Assembly (NCBI GenBank): GCA_963377175.1
Contig: CAUJNA010000835.1
Coordinates: 160,001 to 224,000, forward strand
Direction: 5' to 3'
Length of the DNA: 64,000 bases
Origin: Effrenium voratum
Taxonomy: Eukaryota > Sar > Dinophyceae > Suessiales > Symbiodiniaceae
Below are positions 11,256-24,200 of this stretch, piece by piece. How positions within the stretch are numbered: the stretch's first letter is position 1; each line of letters starts with the position of its first letter. Made by a program: the position numbers and the translations under genes. The notes beneath the pieces were generated by a model that was not told where the DNA came from, searched no databases, and saw only the letters and a program-made list of their open reading frames with translations.

Positions 11256-11378
11256 ATGGCTGGGGAGAAGAGTGCCCTTGGAGCTATTCAAGCTTGTGCC
11301 GAAGCGAAGCATTGGCAAGATGCTGTGCAGGTCCTGGAAGAAACTTGGCTTCAACAGCTCCAGGATTGGTGCCCGTGA
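11256..11378 (+). pseudogene. Isolated PPR-like repeat remnant
   Basis: From the ATG at 11256 the frame reads ALGAIQACAEAKHWQDAVQV followed by LEETWLQQLQ and a TGA at 11376-11378. The pattern AIxACxxxxxWQxAxxVLEE matches the PPR unit used by the gene at 54.5 kb (AISACEKGxxWQxALxLLxEL). Only one unit is present. It may be an exon of a degraded PPR gene or the last exon of the gene upstream. Confidence 0.45.
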
Positions 11379-11582
11379 CACTGCGTGCCATTTGGTTGTT
11401 GGTGGATCCAGCCCGGGAAGTGAAGAATCAGATTCAAGCGAGTATTGGCTTTCAGCCACGGAACTCGGTGCCTGCTGTCAACAACCTTCTTGCAATTGAG
11501 ACAAACATGGTTTCCAGCCCATCTAAGGACGTGTCCGGACGATCATGCATTCAGGCCGGAGTGTAGACGGCTGATGTTGGAA

Positions 11583-11645
11583 CAACGCAGCACATCACAA
11601 CGCAACCCAACATAACTCAACACAACACAACACAACACAACACAC
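11583..11645. repeat. CACAA/CAACG satellite at a gene-orientation boundary
   Basis: Short units CAACGCAACC and CACAACACAACACAA fill about 60 bp. Upstream genes run on the plus strand and downstream ones on the minus strand. The same unit type fills 48.7-50.8 kb. Confidence 0.8.
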
Positions 11646-11812
11646 TTCAACTCCCGAAGGAGAGATCTCATTTTTCGAGTACAACCGGTAAGTTTTGAGT
11701 GGGCAGGCATTCGAGTGGCGAGACCGATGGCTTCCCTCTAGAATCAAACACGTTACCAGGACAAGTAAGAAGCACACGCAGCGACAAAAGAAGGGGCCAA
11801 AAAGACTTTAAA

Positions 11813-13307
11813 TCACTGATGCAGGTACGTCAATCTCGCGTCCCAGATTGATATCGGAGGCAAGAGTGGCACAGGTCTTCGTTGGTGCCAGCCTTGCTCT
11901 GCCCCTGGCACCCCCTGCTGAAACACATAGTCACGACCTGCGGAAGACGCCCTGACAGTGATCCTAATGTCGACCAAAAGGTCCTGAGCGGCGTGGTGAT
12001 CGGGAGGAATCCCGACCTTCACGAACATGCTCAGAAGACGGGGTCCAAGGATTGCCGTGGTGGAAGAGGTCACGCAAGAAGTAGTTGCCTGCGTCCGGGG
12101 CCAAGACACGCTGAGACCGATCACAATTGTCCATCAGGGGCTGGAAACTGTTGATGAGCTCAGACACGGTCAAGGAGGATGAGAATGTGATGAATCTTGG
12201 TTGTCACGCGCCGCCGCATCAAGCTGCTTCTGAATGTAATCCTGAAGGCGCGTCAGGTCATCAAAGGAAAATGCTGCTGAGTCGGTCGATTGAAGCATTC
12301 CTTCCAGTAGTTGAAGACAAACTTCCACTGTGGATGATTGTGTCGCAGCATTACGATGCTGATCATGGCATTGGCGCCCAAATGAGGGCTGCGGAATCCG
12401 ACGAAACCCTTCAGTGACCATCGGCTGCATGGACCTGTTTGGGGCACTTCCCACTCCCTGTAGGCAAATTGAGGTAGTCGGTCATCGTTGAAGCCACTCT
12501 GCATCCAAGGACCAGGATGAGAAACTTTAAGCCATTGAGCGTCCGGTTGTGGAGGATCAGGGCACCGTTCCAACCACGGCATGATAAGCGAAAAAGGGGG
12601 TCGCAATCAAAGTAGGGCACAAACGGCTGCGTTAGGCATCCAAACCGCATGAGTGCAATCCAACGCATGTGACAAAGCGACACAAATGTTCAAGCAAGTG
12701 GAATCCGCACGCAACAGGCAAAAGCAACTTCATCAACCAGAAAAGGCGCACAAAGTCATTCGGCATCCCAATCAAAGTCATGTCGAGGTAAGCCTTGTTG
12801 AAAAGCCAAGCAAAAAGTTGGCGGTGAAGGGCTTCTCCACGCGCCATCAGGTACCGAACACGCCGCCGATGAGGAGGTAGTCGACCCACCCGTATTTACA
12901 GCTTAGGGCATTGTAGAGATCAGCGGCTGCCATCCTGGGGTGTTGGCATGAGAAACGGGTTGAGTCAATTCCTCCAGTGCTATCACGTGGCCAGTAAACC
13001 TCGAAGTGGTAAGGCCAGGCGCTGGGCCTGTAGAAACATTGTGGAGTCCCACTTTGATGTCATATTGATGTAGAAGAACTTCCAAGGCTTGATGAAACCG
13101 CTCAGTCCGAATAGAAGTGAAGAAGACGGAAAGGTCTTGAGACACAACAGAAGACAGTACTTCCCACAGTTGTTGCACCAATTCTTGAACAGGAAGCTGA
13201 CCAGGTACGTAATCTTGGTAAGCTCGAAGATTAATGGGCGAACGAACTAGCGGGGTGGGAGGTGGAGCCGAATTTGGGGTGGAATTCCCAAGATCTCTCT
13301 GACACAT
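11813..13307 (-). pseudogene. Frame-broken unknown gene
   Basis: Reading from 13307 downwards, protein-like segments occur in successive but different frames. They include VQQLWEVLSSVVSQDLSVFF (about 13.2 kb), LFAWLFNKAYLDMTLIGMPN (about 12.8 kb), REWEVPQTGPCSRWSLKGFV and HNHPQWKFVFNYWKECFNRP (about 12.4 kb), SFDDLTRLQDYIQKQLDAAA (about 12.25 kb) and HHAAQDLLVDIRITVRASSA (about 12.0 kb). The changes occur with little room for introns, so frameshift decay is more likely than splicing. The family is not recognised; a retroelement polyprotein is possible. Confidence 0.4.
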
Positions 13308-13451
13308 GCGTGTCGGCAGCTAAACTGTTTTGCTGCGCGAGCGTTGGCCAGCCACTGCGCCCAGATCCTGGCGCGTTCAGCAGAAATGCGTGACGAGCTT
13401 CGGATCGCTCAAGCCCTCCCACGCTTTCTCAAATGCGCGTGACCTCCGCAC

Positions 13452-13811
13452 TTACTTATTGGCAAGCAATGGCCCTAGAACTGTGTTGTGTTTTACCGCG
13501 GTGGCCCCTTGTCTGAATTCACGGTTGCCATTGGTGTCAAAGCTCCCTGTTCCAAATGAACACTGGCCAAATAAAGGCCTACTCCAGAAGACATGTGTTT
13601 TGAGTGGCTGCTTCTGAAAACCCGTCTTTAGTGATACTGGGAGAAAACGTTCCAACTCCGCGGCGGGGCAACTGAGCAAACTGACAGGAATGCGAACGAG
13701 GCTTTTGTGGCAGGAGTTCGATACAGGGCCCATGCTCAATGCGCGATCGAAGCCAATGTCGCTATGAAAAAAGCGGGCATTTTCGCACGCGGCCACAGTA
13801 GGCTCTGTCAC
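13452..13811 (-). CDS. Likely C-terminal exon of the unknown 13.5-17.0 kb gene
   Basis: Encodes AELERFLPVSLKTGFQKQPL and REFRQGATAVKHNTVLGPLL, ending ANK and a stop at 13452. The frame is open for about 120 codons and has a normal residue mix. Confidence 0.4.
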   Translation of the reverse strand: MTEPTVAACENARFFHSDIGFDRALSMGPVSNSCHKSLVRIPVSLLSCPAAELERFLPVSLKTGFQKQPLKTHVFWSRPLFGQCSFGTGSFDTNGNREFRQGATAVKHNTVLGPLLANK

Positions 13812-16800
13812 GGCCTGTTCCCATTTGCGAACAGCATAAGCAGCTTCTCAAAGACTGTGAAGCTTTTTACGTTCCACGCGGCCCATGGCAGCCACCTGCA
13901 AGACTTCGTCCTGCACACACAGATCGTCCGGGAGAACTGTGCTGCAGTTCCACTTCAGGAGAGCTACCGGCAGCATGCCCTGCGGAGTGAGTCCACCTGA
14001 AGGCATTGCTGCACCACCAACAACTCCTCCGGAAGGGCCTCCAGGGGCCCCATCGCGGCGCCAAGCACCTGGAGCGTCATGGACTCTGGGTGGCGCTCAT
14101 CCAGTTTGCCTTTCAGCTCGTACATCTTCTTCCGCACCTCAGCTTCCACTGTGGCATGCGCCCCTTGCGGTCGCAGGAACCTCCGGCACATTGACTGACA
14201 AGCTCGCCAGCGGCTCCTCGGCTGAAACCGGATTGGCAGCGCCAGAAACTCCGATTGGTGTTTTCAGGGGCGAACGGTCGGGCTTTCCCTATACGCATGG
14301 AGAACTAAAAGCCAGGCCATTATTTGCCATCAGGAACACAGTCAAATCTACATGTCTACTGAAACGCGGCGCTTTGGAGCTAGGAACATTGGCAACCCAA
14401 CAAACAGCTCGTTATGTTTCCCGGGAACCAAAACCCGTGCAATGGACAATGCGGGCGCCTTGATACAGCTTGGTTATCAGGGTCGGTCTTCGTGCGCAAT
14501 GGAAGTCGGCATTTCGGACACATGTTTGCTGATTCTCTTGTTCAATGTCACTGGCCCCAGAGCTTGGAGCAGCGCCGGCCCCAGCATTGCCAGGCCAGTC
14601 CCACCAGGCGCCGGCAGTGTCTCTGGCAGCTCTGTTCTGCCTGTCACGGTGGGAGATCAGCTCCCATAATCTATCAACACCGTGCCAGTGTCGCCCAGCC
14701 TGGAGCTTGCACGATCAGAATACTTCTCAACAGCCCCTATTTATCTGGCAACAAGCAGCAGGCGCATCAGCCTGTCTGGATCTGACACATGATGCAGAAA
14801 CACCTAGAGTTCTGGCGCACTGACCCCGCCATGCCCGCCTTGGGGGAAGTGCTTCTGCCAGAGCACACCGAAGAAACTCTTCCCAGCAGATTCTCTGCGA
14901 ACTCACCCAACGGAGCCCGGAAAACGGCCTGACTCCGCTGCTGATCTCAGACTCGGCCACGGCACGGTACTTCTCTTCCAGCAGCAGCTGTTCGCGGCCT
15001 TGAAAGCAGTGAAACGCCTTGACGGGCAGCAAGTCCAATTGCAGCCCCTGATCAAAGACACACTGCCTAAGAATGTTCCAGACCTTCAGGTGCCGCAGCT
15101 TGGCCGGCTTCTTCTTGCGGCAGTTTGAAGCCACGATCATGGCCATGCTTTTCTCCAAGGCCATCTGGCACCACTCGCTGCCGGCAAGGATGTAAAATGG
15201 CTGCGAAATCCATTCCTTACCGCGCCAGCAAAAGAAGGGTTCCAGGGTGGGCGCTGAGGGCTGGCGGCAACTGCTGAGGATGCACAATGCGCGGATAACC
15301 GGGCCGTAGGACTTATCAGAACTTTCCACGGATCCATACGGCTAACAAAATGTGCCAGGAATGCACTGCTTCTTCCACCTACACTAGAAAGGCCCAGCAT
15401 CAACCACGTCCACAGTCTGCAGCCAATGCAGACGCTGGAAGTGCGGCACATTCCCCTTTTTGAGGAAGCCGGGGATCGACCCCGCCACCGCCTGCTTCAT
15501 GAACATGTGCCCCGACTTGCTCAGCGGCGGCCCAGGGAGACGCAGCCAAAGCACTGCGCAGTCGCTGAAAAGTTCCCTGACCTGTCAGACCGGACGCAAA
15601 TGTTTGCTAGAGCTTGGTCAAAAGTCAAAGCCAAAAACCCTTTCCTCCTTGGAGCGTGGCTGAAAAAGCTTGCTAGTCACGCACAAGCATGGAAACAAAA
15701 CCTAATCCTATAACAGCGCAGTTTCCAGACATGCTTTTGTTGAGCTTTGCAGGCCTAGCGCGCGCTCCATCTCCATCTGCCGGGTGCAGCCGGCAAGCTG
15801 TTAGCCGGCAGATGTCGGCCAGGTGTTGCACACTGACTGCAGCACTTAACCACTCGCGCGCTTGCTCGAGAGGCAGGAGCTCCGCAGCTGCCCGCTGCAG
15901 CACGCCCGGCGGCGCCCCTGACTGCAGCGTAGCACCACAACTGCACTTGCGTGCCCAGGTCCAGCGCAAGGGGCATCCAGCTTTTCCGGGTTCACCAAAA
16001 AACCTGGATTTGGCCTGCTGGCAGTGGGCAAGGGTCGCCTCGCCTGTACCCGTGCTTCTTGACCGCTGCATCCCGACCCTCCAGCTTTGCGATCAATGCC
16101 TTGCACTGCAGTAAAAGGATGCCGATGTCCCTAGCTTGCACAGCTGTGACCGAAGCTCATAGATGGTCATGCCATCGCATGGCTCCCATGGCTGCTGCGC
16201 AAGTGACGCAGCTGTTGCTGGCCGTTTGCTGTGTTAGGGAGCGGGACGAGGCAAAAAGGCATGATAAACGCAGCAAAGTTCTGGAGTCCTTTGGCAAAAC
16301 ACGTCCACTTGCTGGCGTCAAACAAGAAACTGTTAACCTCCAGACAGCACATGTCAAACGCAAAAAAGAAACTCCGCGCGCTCAGGTTTTGGAATTGCTT
16401 CGTTGTTACGTTCGTGAGGCCCAAAACATCTACCCACAAGTCCCCTTTCGAACCGCCGTGGTGCGCATGTGCCGGTTTCCGCCTGTGTTGCAGTGCGCCC
16501 AAATCTAAGCCACCCTGGAACCAAGCAAAGCTGCAAAACCTCATTTGCGGCAAGACCCTATCCTGTTAAATGGTCATGTGTCACTGAAGAAAGCTTGAAA
16601 ACAGGTATCAAAAATAGGGAAACGCTATGAGAGGCGGAACCTGGCGCAAACACCCTGGAAAGATACGTCCTGTCACAAGGGCATTGCATGGTCATGCCGG
16701 AAGTACGAAAGCCCCTCGAACCCCATCTCTTGACTCGGGGCCTCAATCTACAAAAAAACAATGTGAAGACCGTGCAAAGGACGTTGGACAACGGCAACCG

Positions 16801-17025
16801 TTCAAAATCCAGCGATGAGAGCGTTCGCTCTCAGGACATAAGTCATGCTGAGATGGATGCGCAAAGAAAAAACGCAAAGAGCGCATGCTCCCAGCAACCT
16901 TGGAAACAGTTTGTGAGTCCAGAGCCGCGGCAAATTAGGCCGGCGGCACAGGTGTCCTCGGAAACATGTGAGCTGGCAAGGAAACACGAAACACGGCGGC
17001 CTTCCTGTTGTCTGCCATGGTGCAA
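13452..17025 (-). CDS. Unknown multi-exon minus-strand gene
   Basis: A run of protein-like minus-strand segments: 16843-17025 (possible ATG at 17025), about 16600-16770, 16200-16536, 15700-15960, 14870-15320, 13970-14185 and 13452-13811. All lie on one strand with small gaps, as expected for a dinoflagellate gene with many introns. No conserved domain is recognised. Exon edges were not resolved and the set might comprise two genes. Confidence 0.4.
13970..14185 (-). CDS. Helical exon of the unknown 13.5-17.0 kb gene
   Basis: Encodes ATVEAEVRKKMYELKGKLDE followed by RHPESMTLQVLGAAMGPLEA. Probably alpha-helical, perhaps coiled coil at its start. Confidence 0.45.
14870..15320 (-). CDS. Long exon of the unknown 13.5-17.0 kb gene
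   Basis: Encodes EWISQPFYILAGSEWCQMAL, NCRKKKPAKLRHLKVWNILR and EEKYRAVAESEISSGVRPFS in one frame of about 150 codons. The quality of the frame is high but no family is recognised. Confidence 0.5.
16200..16536 (-). CDS. Hydrophobic exon of the unknown 13.5-17.0 kb gene
   Basis: Encodes GDLWVDVLGLTNVTTKQFQN, then SFFFAFDMCCLEVNSFLFDA and GLQNFAAFIMPFCLVPLP. The last part is hydrophobic and could be a buried helix or membrane segment. Family unknown. Confidence 0.5.
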
Positions 17026-17049
17026 TGTGTGACGCCAGTCCTTGAGTAT

Positions 17050-17700
17050 ACTAATCCGATTTTGTGCTACAAATGATGGCGAGATATGGCGAGCCGATCC
17101 TATGCTTTTGCGCGAGGCATGTTAAAAGCATGCGGGGGGTCCCCGTGGCAAGCCAAAAAGGGCAGATGGGGTTTGGGTCACTGTCTTTGCACCCGGAAAA
17201 CGACATGCTATGAATTAACTACCAGTCCGGAAAACAAGCACTTAGCTTATAACCCGTAGCCCCAAGACTCCGCAACCCATGCATTTTCCACATTCAATCA
17301 TTTCAATCTATATTGTCGGTTGCGCCTGCAATGGCTGCGTGAGCTGAACTGTACAAAGAAAATGCAGCAAAAGCCAGCAATTCAAAACTATGATGGGAGC
17401 ATGGAAGGTATATGTAGACCTTAGATAACCTCTATGTTCTCCAAATGGGGCAATGATGATAGCTTGGGGCTTGGGGGCGTTGCTCATCTACACCGAGTCA
17501 GACAATCGGCATGACAAAAAAAAAGCAGTCGGACAAAGGGATCCAAAAGTTTGGAACATCTTACATGTGACTGAACTTGTTGAACTTTCCGGCCTACCCC
17601 AGCCTTTGGCAGCGCCCCATCCTTTAGGCTCAGGGACGGCCGGTGAGCCATCGCAACCAAACAAGATCTGTCAAGCTTGCGCTTGCCATGCCATTCCTGA
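17050..17700. other. No gene seen
   Basis: Short frames only. It lies between the end of gene A (minus strand) and the unknown gene below 17.03 kb, so it probably contains the 3' flank of gene A and the upstream region of the next gene. Confidence 0.45.
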
Positions 17701-17705
17701 CCCAC

Positions 17706-18240
17706 TCATTGGTCACCTTTGCGCGCCCTGCCCCTAGCCTTTGGCTTGGGAGATTTCAATTCCGACGCCGCCACTTTTGGCTTGGCCTTGGCGGAGCTTG
17801 CGCCCTTCGCCTGAGCCTTGCTTTTGGCAACGCTTTTGGTGGCAGCAGCCTTGGCCTTGGCAGCGGCCTTGGCCGCGGCCTTTGCTTTTGCTCCCGCATC
17901 AGCGAGAACGAGGCTGAGACTCATGTCTGTCTTGAATCGCGTCTGCATCATTCTGCCTCGCAAATTTGCAAGGGCGTCCTCACCCTCAGACCCAGGAGCC
18001 GTGGCCGCCGTGGCCTTGGGCTTGGCCACCTCATCAAACCGCTGCGAAGGCAGCTGTGCAGGCACTGTCGGAGGCAGAGTCGAGCTCTGACTCGGGCCCG
18101 GATGCCCTTCACCCTCACGGTCACCGTCTGGGCCCACACGCAGCGTCTCCTTCAACTCTGCAAGGGCCGCTTCTGCCTCGCTGCCCACTTTGACTTCGTC
18201 ACCGTCAGCAACATCAGCAGCTTCGTGCTCCGTCGCCGCC
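17706..18240 (-). CDS. Gene A, C-terminal exon with Ala/Lys-rich tail
   Basis: Encodes an acidic part (EAALAELKETLRVGPDGDRE), then a tail with tandem AKAKAAAKAAAKAKAAATKS and the basic end KSPKPKARGRARKGDQ, followed by a stop. Such tails bind DNA in H1-like and dinoflagellate histone-like proteins. The repeat phase shows Lys about every second to fourth residue. Confidence 0.6.
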
Positions 18241-21200
18241 TGCGCCTGCAAGTTCAAGTATGACGCACTTCAAAGTTCAAAGTTTCAAAGTCTTCAGTTG
18301 GAGGTTGGCAGTTGTAGCGCGGCGCAAAATTCAAAAATCAGATCAAAATTCAAATGCAAATCTGAAATCTCGAATCTCAACCAGTTCCAGTTCAAGTCGA
18401 AGTCAGGGTTGCAGGTGCAAAGCAGTAAGCCCCCGCCGCGCCGGCATCCGTGCCTGCTCGTTGTCGTTGCTGCTCGCCGCCTTGTCAACTTGCTCATCTT
18501 TGCCCTCCTCTGCCGCTGCAGGTTCAGCTGCAAGGCTTTTTGCCAGATCACGCAGCAGGTCTGCCTCGTCGTCATGCGCTGTTGCTGCCCCAATGTCAAT
18601 GTCCTGCGGACGCCGGACGCCAGTGTAGATTCGCACATGCGGCACAGTCCCAACGTCACAAACACTGCGTGGAAAAAGGAGACAGGACAGACATAACACG
18701 AACAAAAAGTTAAATGCATTCATTCTGCGATTCTGCATTGGTAATTGGTAACTGGTAAATCTCACGGACTCACCCCGGTCATGCTTTTCGGTCCTTCTGA
18801 TCCTCATCATGCGCTGGCACAACGTCTTGAAGAACAAGAGTCAGAGCACCGCTGGCGTCGACGCCGGGGCTGAAACCTCTGCAACTCGCAGTCGGAGTCG
18901 GAATCGAAGTTTCCTGAAAGTTTGACAGCAGTGGCCCAATACTGTGACTGTGGTGGGGTAGATGGGGTAGGGGCTTGGGGTTGCGGTGAAATAGTTACCA
19001 GGACCCGGACCCTGGGTTGAATAATTAGCAATACAAAACAAAAACCGGCTAAGCAAACAATAAACAAGTCGAACGAGTTCCACAGTTCCGGATTCCACAT
19101 TGGACAAAATTTGGACTAATAGCCTGGCCTTGGACTTGTCAGCCTGACCCTCCGCGGCGGCCCCCTCGTCGGAAGCTCCAGCTGCAGCTGCAGCAGCTGT
19201 GTCAGCTGTGTCCTTGATTCTCGGTTTAGTTTGGTGGGCACAAAAGTCACAAAAGTTTGGGGTATTGTTGAATAGTTGATCGTGATTGGTGACTAGAGGC
19301 AATCAATTCACTGATTCACTGAATCACCAAGTTCAATGCCCTGGCCCTTGTCCATGCCAAGCGTCTTGAACGGCAGCATCAGCATCAGCGCCAGCAACAA
19401 CTTTGACTTCCCTGACTTCAGCAGCTGCTCTGCCGGCGGTGCCGTCTCTGGCGTCTCCGGATGGTGATGGATTTTCGTTGTCGTCGTTGCCGTTGCAACT
19501 TGTCGCCGGTGCAGCGGCCTCGGGTTCCTGCAGTAACGGCCACTGCACAGTTGCCACTGCAAGTTCAGCTGCTACAAATACAGTTACGGCAAGCGTCACA
19601 GTTCCAATTGCGCACAAGGCAAAGCCAAAGCAAGCAAACTGCAGAAGAAGCTAGAATGGCTAGAATCTCTGAATCTCTGGAAATGCACCGAAAATGCAGC
19701 TGCAACAACTTACTTACTTACACCCTGCCGGCTGACACCACTTCGATCCAACAAACAAACAATCAGCAGTAAGCAGCGCGCGCTGCGCGTCCGAAAATCC
19801 GTTAATAATGGCACCGCGGCCCGCTCAGTCAGTCACTCATTCAGTCCTGTGCTGGAACTTGGGCTGAGATAGGCGAAGCAAAAAGTGTGTCACACTGCCG
19901 ATCATTTGCGCGATGGTTCTGCGCCCAGGCAAGCAAGTCCCTGACCACCTCTGCCTGCACCTGAATCTTCTTGAGGGTGAGAAGGTCAGCCTCAATGGCC
20001 TTGTCCGAGTCCTTGTCTGCTGCTGCTGACTTCTTCTTTTGAAGGATGCGCACGTCACACTCAATCAGTTTCCATGCCAAGTCCGCAGTTGCAGAAAATT
20101 CAAGGCTGCACGGGAGCAAAGCAGGCCAGAAAGCAACAGTTGAGTGCGTAGAGCATGGTGTCTCTGCTGTGACGTAGCCCGGAGGGATGTACAACGCCTG
20201 TCCCCGGGACAGCACTGTCATGAAGCCCCCAACAGACGCCAAGTCGTGTGGGCTCAGATCTACCACGCTCTGGCACAGGCTCCGGAACGAGCTGAACTTG
20301 TACTTCTGATTCAGCTTCTGGATGCTGGCCCCTGCGATGAATCGAAAGCCTGTGTCAGCCACAACGATCTTGGGGATCATCAATTGCGTGGTACCTGCGG
20401 ACGCGAAAGACCCAGAGGGCCCCTGGCACAAACAAACAAACGCAGAACAAGTTGCAACAGTTTTGCTGCAAAGCTGCCAACACATTCAAATTCCAATTGA
20501 AATGAGAAATCAAACTGAAACTGCACTGAAACTCAGCAAAGGGTCCGACGTGTTGAAAGCGAGACTGCGCGCACTGAAGGCGATTGCAGAACAACTTGAC
20601 AAGAGTGCTCTGCATGTTGTCCGGATATGCTGCCAGAAACTGCTTGCTGTGGTCATGGAAATTGTCGGCCCCCCAGAACGTCATGCGCATAAGGATTTCA
20701 GAGGGCGAGGCAACAGAGCCGGACGTCTCCACAAAGCACTTCTCGAAAGCAACGCCGCCATTGACCAGCTTCTGGCGAACATCACCAACGGTGGAAGAAG
20801 CTTCCTGGAAAGTTTTGAACTCGTGCTTGACTTCGTCGGGAATCTGGAGCTGGAAGCCACCGGCATCCCAAAGCAAAGCGTGCTGGAACAACTCGCTGGG
20901 AGCCCTTTTCAATGAACTCAAATCACTATCCACCCGGATGACATTCAGAGTTGCCCTGTCACCAGTCAGCAGCTCCCAGCCATGAGGGCTCTTGAAGTCA
21001 GACGGTCGCCCCGAGCCGGCCCCTTGAAGCCCTTGCCCTTCTCGTTCTCGCCCGCGCTCACATCCTCTCCAAGCAGCCAGACTTCAAACGTCAACCCTTT
21101 TGGCACCTCTAGTAAAAATTCTAGTAAAAATTAAAAATGGACCAACACGTAACACGGTAAATGCTGATGGGAAGTAGTAAAGCCAACATGTCAAACTAAG

Positions 21201-24200
21201 TCCTCCTCCTCACTGTCGTCGTCTTCGTCACCGTTCTCTGACTCCTTGTCTTTCTCCTGCAAACCTTGTCTGGAGTCTGGAGTGGCATGGCAAACAGGGC
21301 AAACTACCCATGCACTCACACAATACACACTTGTCTGAAAATCTGAAGTTGGCAGTTGGCTGGCGCACAAACATCCAACAGAAAGTTCACCCTCACCTCA
21401 CACTTAGCCCAGTTTCTTTTTATGTGCTGACAGTGACAGGGCTGGCTGAATGCTCCTAGCAGTGTAGCCTAGCAGCGGGCTTCCTCCTCAGTGATCGCAG
21501 AGTCTAGGCCAGTCAGGGAAACTTGGACGGCCGCTGCAAGGCTGTTCATGTGCTTCTCATACGTCTTGACGCGTCTTACATCCACAGCGTCCTCGTCGTC
21601 GAAGGCCTAACGTGGCGACGTGGCTCGGCTTGGCTGCTGGGACTCGACTATAATGACTTTTCTCAAAATAGGGAAACCTAACCGACCTGTGGCCCCTTTT
21701 TTTTTTACTGGCCGAGCAGAGCAAATCCAAAAAAATATATAACAAGACAAACCCACCCACCCCCCACCACCCACCCACCCGCCCACCCACCCACCCCGCC
21801 CGCGCGCCCGCCCACCGTGGGCTGACATCGAATCCAATCAAACTCATTTTGAATTGATTAAACTTTTCAACTTGACTTGGCCACCATCCGGCCTGCGCGA
21901 TGATCTGGTTGCTGTGCGGGCTCAGGGCCAGAGTAGACTTATTTGACGTGCTCCTGTATTCCGCGATGCACTTGATGGCAGCGGCCACAGCAGGATCGTC
22001 TCCCTTGCTCTCGTTCAGCGCTGTGACAATCTCGCTGGGGAGATTCATCATGTAGCGGTTCAGTTGCTTCAGCACCAAACTCACATTCCTCACAGTCAAA
22101 GGTCAAACAGAGCGATTTCAAGTCTTCAAGTTCAAGCAATGAGAAGGTTTGGTTGAAACTCAAAAAAAAACGTCAAATCGAATCATGGTCGAGCCGCTCA
22201 GTCACGTTCTTGTCCTCCGCACAAGCAAGCAGCTCCCCGGAGATGTGCAACATTTCCTTCGTCGATTGCACCTTATCACGAATCACGGCAACCCGGTAAT
22301 CCGGTTACCTGGTTCCCGGCCCCTGCTGCAACACTCACTCACGTGTTTGCCCAGGCAACTGGGGCAAGGGCAAATTTCTCCACAACACTCCGTCTCTGGC
22401 GAAGTGCAGCGATTCTTGCCACATCCTTCTCTGCATCTTTGTGGCGAACCTTTTTTGGCCTGCGCGGCGCGGCAGTGTGGCACCACTGCAGTCCAGTCAC
22501 AGTCAGAGTCAGAGTCAGAGTCACTGCAGACTCAGACATGTGACTTGACTCATGTGACATGTGAAGTTACTGTCGTCTGCAGTTCGATTCGCACATGGCA
22601 GTTCTCTAACTAGTTTCACGCACATGGCTGGAAACTGTAACTGAAACAAACTGAAACTCCGGACTCCAAACTCCAAACTCCCTCCTGCCTGGGCTCACCC
22701 AAGCCCTCGTCGGCAGGAAGTGCAGCCTGCTTTGCCTTTGCCTTCTTCTGCTTGCCGCCCACTGCACCGCCAACGGCCTTTTCGATGTCCAAAACGGACG
22801 CCTCCAAGAAGTCAGAGAGGCCTGATGTCACTCTATGTCAGTGTGCAGCACGCTTCATCTGACTGATCTGAATTGAATATCTAGTCATCCAGCAGCCAGC
22901 ATCCAATGATCTAAGAACGGAGCAAGACCGGTCGAAAATGGCAGTGTCTTGGTGCAAGCTCCCTGATCGCAGTCCTAAGCAACAGCAACGGCAACACAAC
23001 CAACGAATCACCCCCCAAACTCAGCAAGCCGCACAATGAGTCAAAGTTCAACAGTTCAACCATGAAAATAATACTCGTGGCAATTTGGCAACAAAGGAAC
23101 ATCTGAATTTGTGAGGTTGTCACAGTTAACACTGACTGAGCCTGGCACGTTTGGCCATGTCATGCAACTCCGACTCATCAGCCTTGTGAATTGTTGACGT
23201 GGAGAGCGAAGATGTGTGGCTCAGCGATCGCTTTCCAACTGACCTCACCGGGCTGCCGATCGACGGTCGACGGCTTGCTCCACTGCTTGCTCCATGTGAG
23301 TAGTGCTATTCATTAACTTCTTTCAACGGTGCAACAGCTAGATGCAGCTAAGAACGAAACGCAAAAGCCTCCAACGCTGGCATCGCCAGCCACCCCATTT
23401 GGTCTTTGCACTTCGGAATGGAAGCATCACCGAGGAATTCCTTCCAGTGCTGCTTGGCAGTCGCCTTGGCAAGTCCCCATCTGCTTTTCGCCTCTTTCAC
23501 CCATTGCCGAATGTTGACGTAGTTCTTGACTTTTTCCATAGAGATTGAATCCTGCATGCTGACCTTGGCAGACAGAAACAACAAGATTCCATATTCCATC
23601 AATCTAATCTGCATACAGGAACTGGAACAATGCAATGTTGAGTCAAGTCAAGTCAAGTGAAGGACCATCGGATCATCGGACCAACAAAAGTTTGGTGACT
23701 ATTGATAATTGACAATGGTGGCCGGTGGCTGGCTCGGCTCTGGAAGCTGCGCTGGGCTAAGTTTCCGACGCTCTCCTTCAGCTCCACTGGAAATCTTTTC
23801 CCACGACCCTGTCCCCGGCCTCTGTTCTGAAGGATTTCAGCGTTGCGCTGCGTTGCGCTCATCTTCTGCCACTGGTGCTTTCGCCCTTGCCGTGTGTATT
23901 CCGCTATCACTGCCGCCCTTGTTGTGTTGCAAAGCTTGCACGCCCAGCTCGATCCGCGTTTAGTGCATTGCTGCGTCTTGAACGTCTCTTTGCAATGAAT
24001 GCACCTCGGAAGAAAGGCAAGTGGCAATGAGCACAGGGCATGAGGCGGCATGAGCTGCAAATGCTTGAATCCAACTTCAACAGCAGAAGGGAAACCGGGG
24101 CTGGCTGGGAGGGAGTCTGAGAGTCAGGCTCCACTTCAACTTGAGACGAACCCGCTGATGGCGAACCCAAAGCTTTCAAAGCTTTTGCCGGCGTCTTCGT

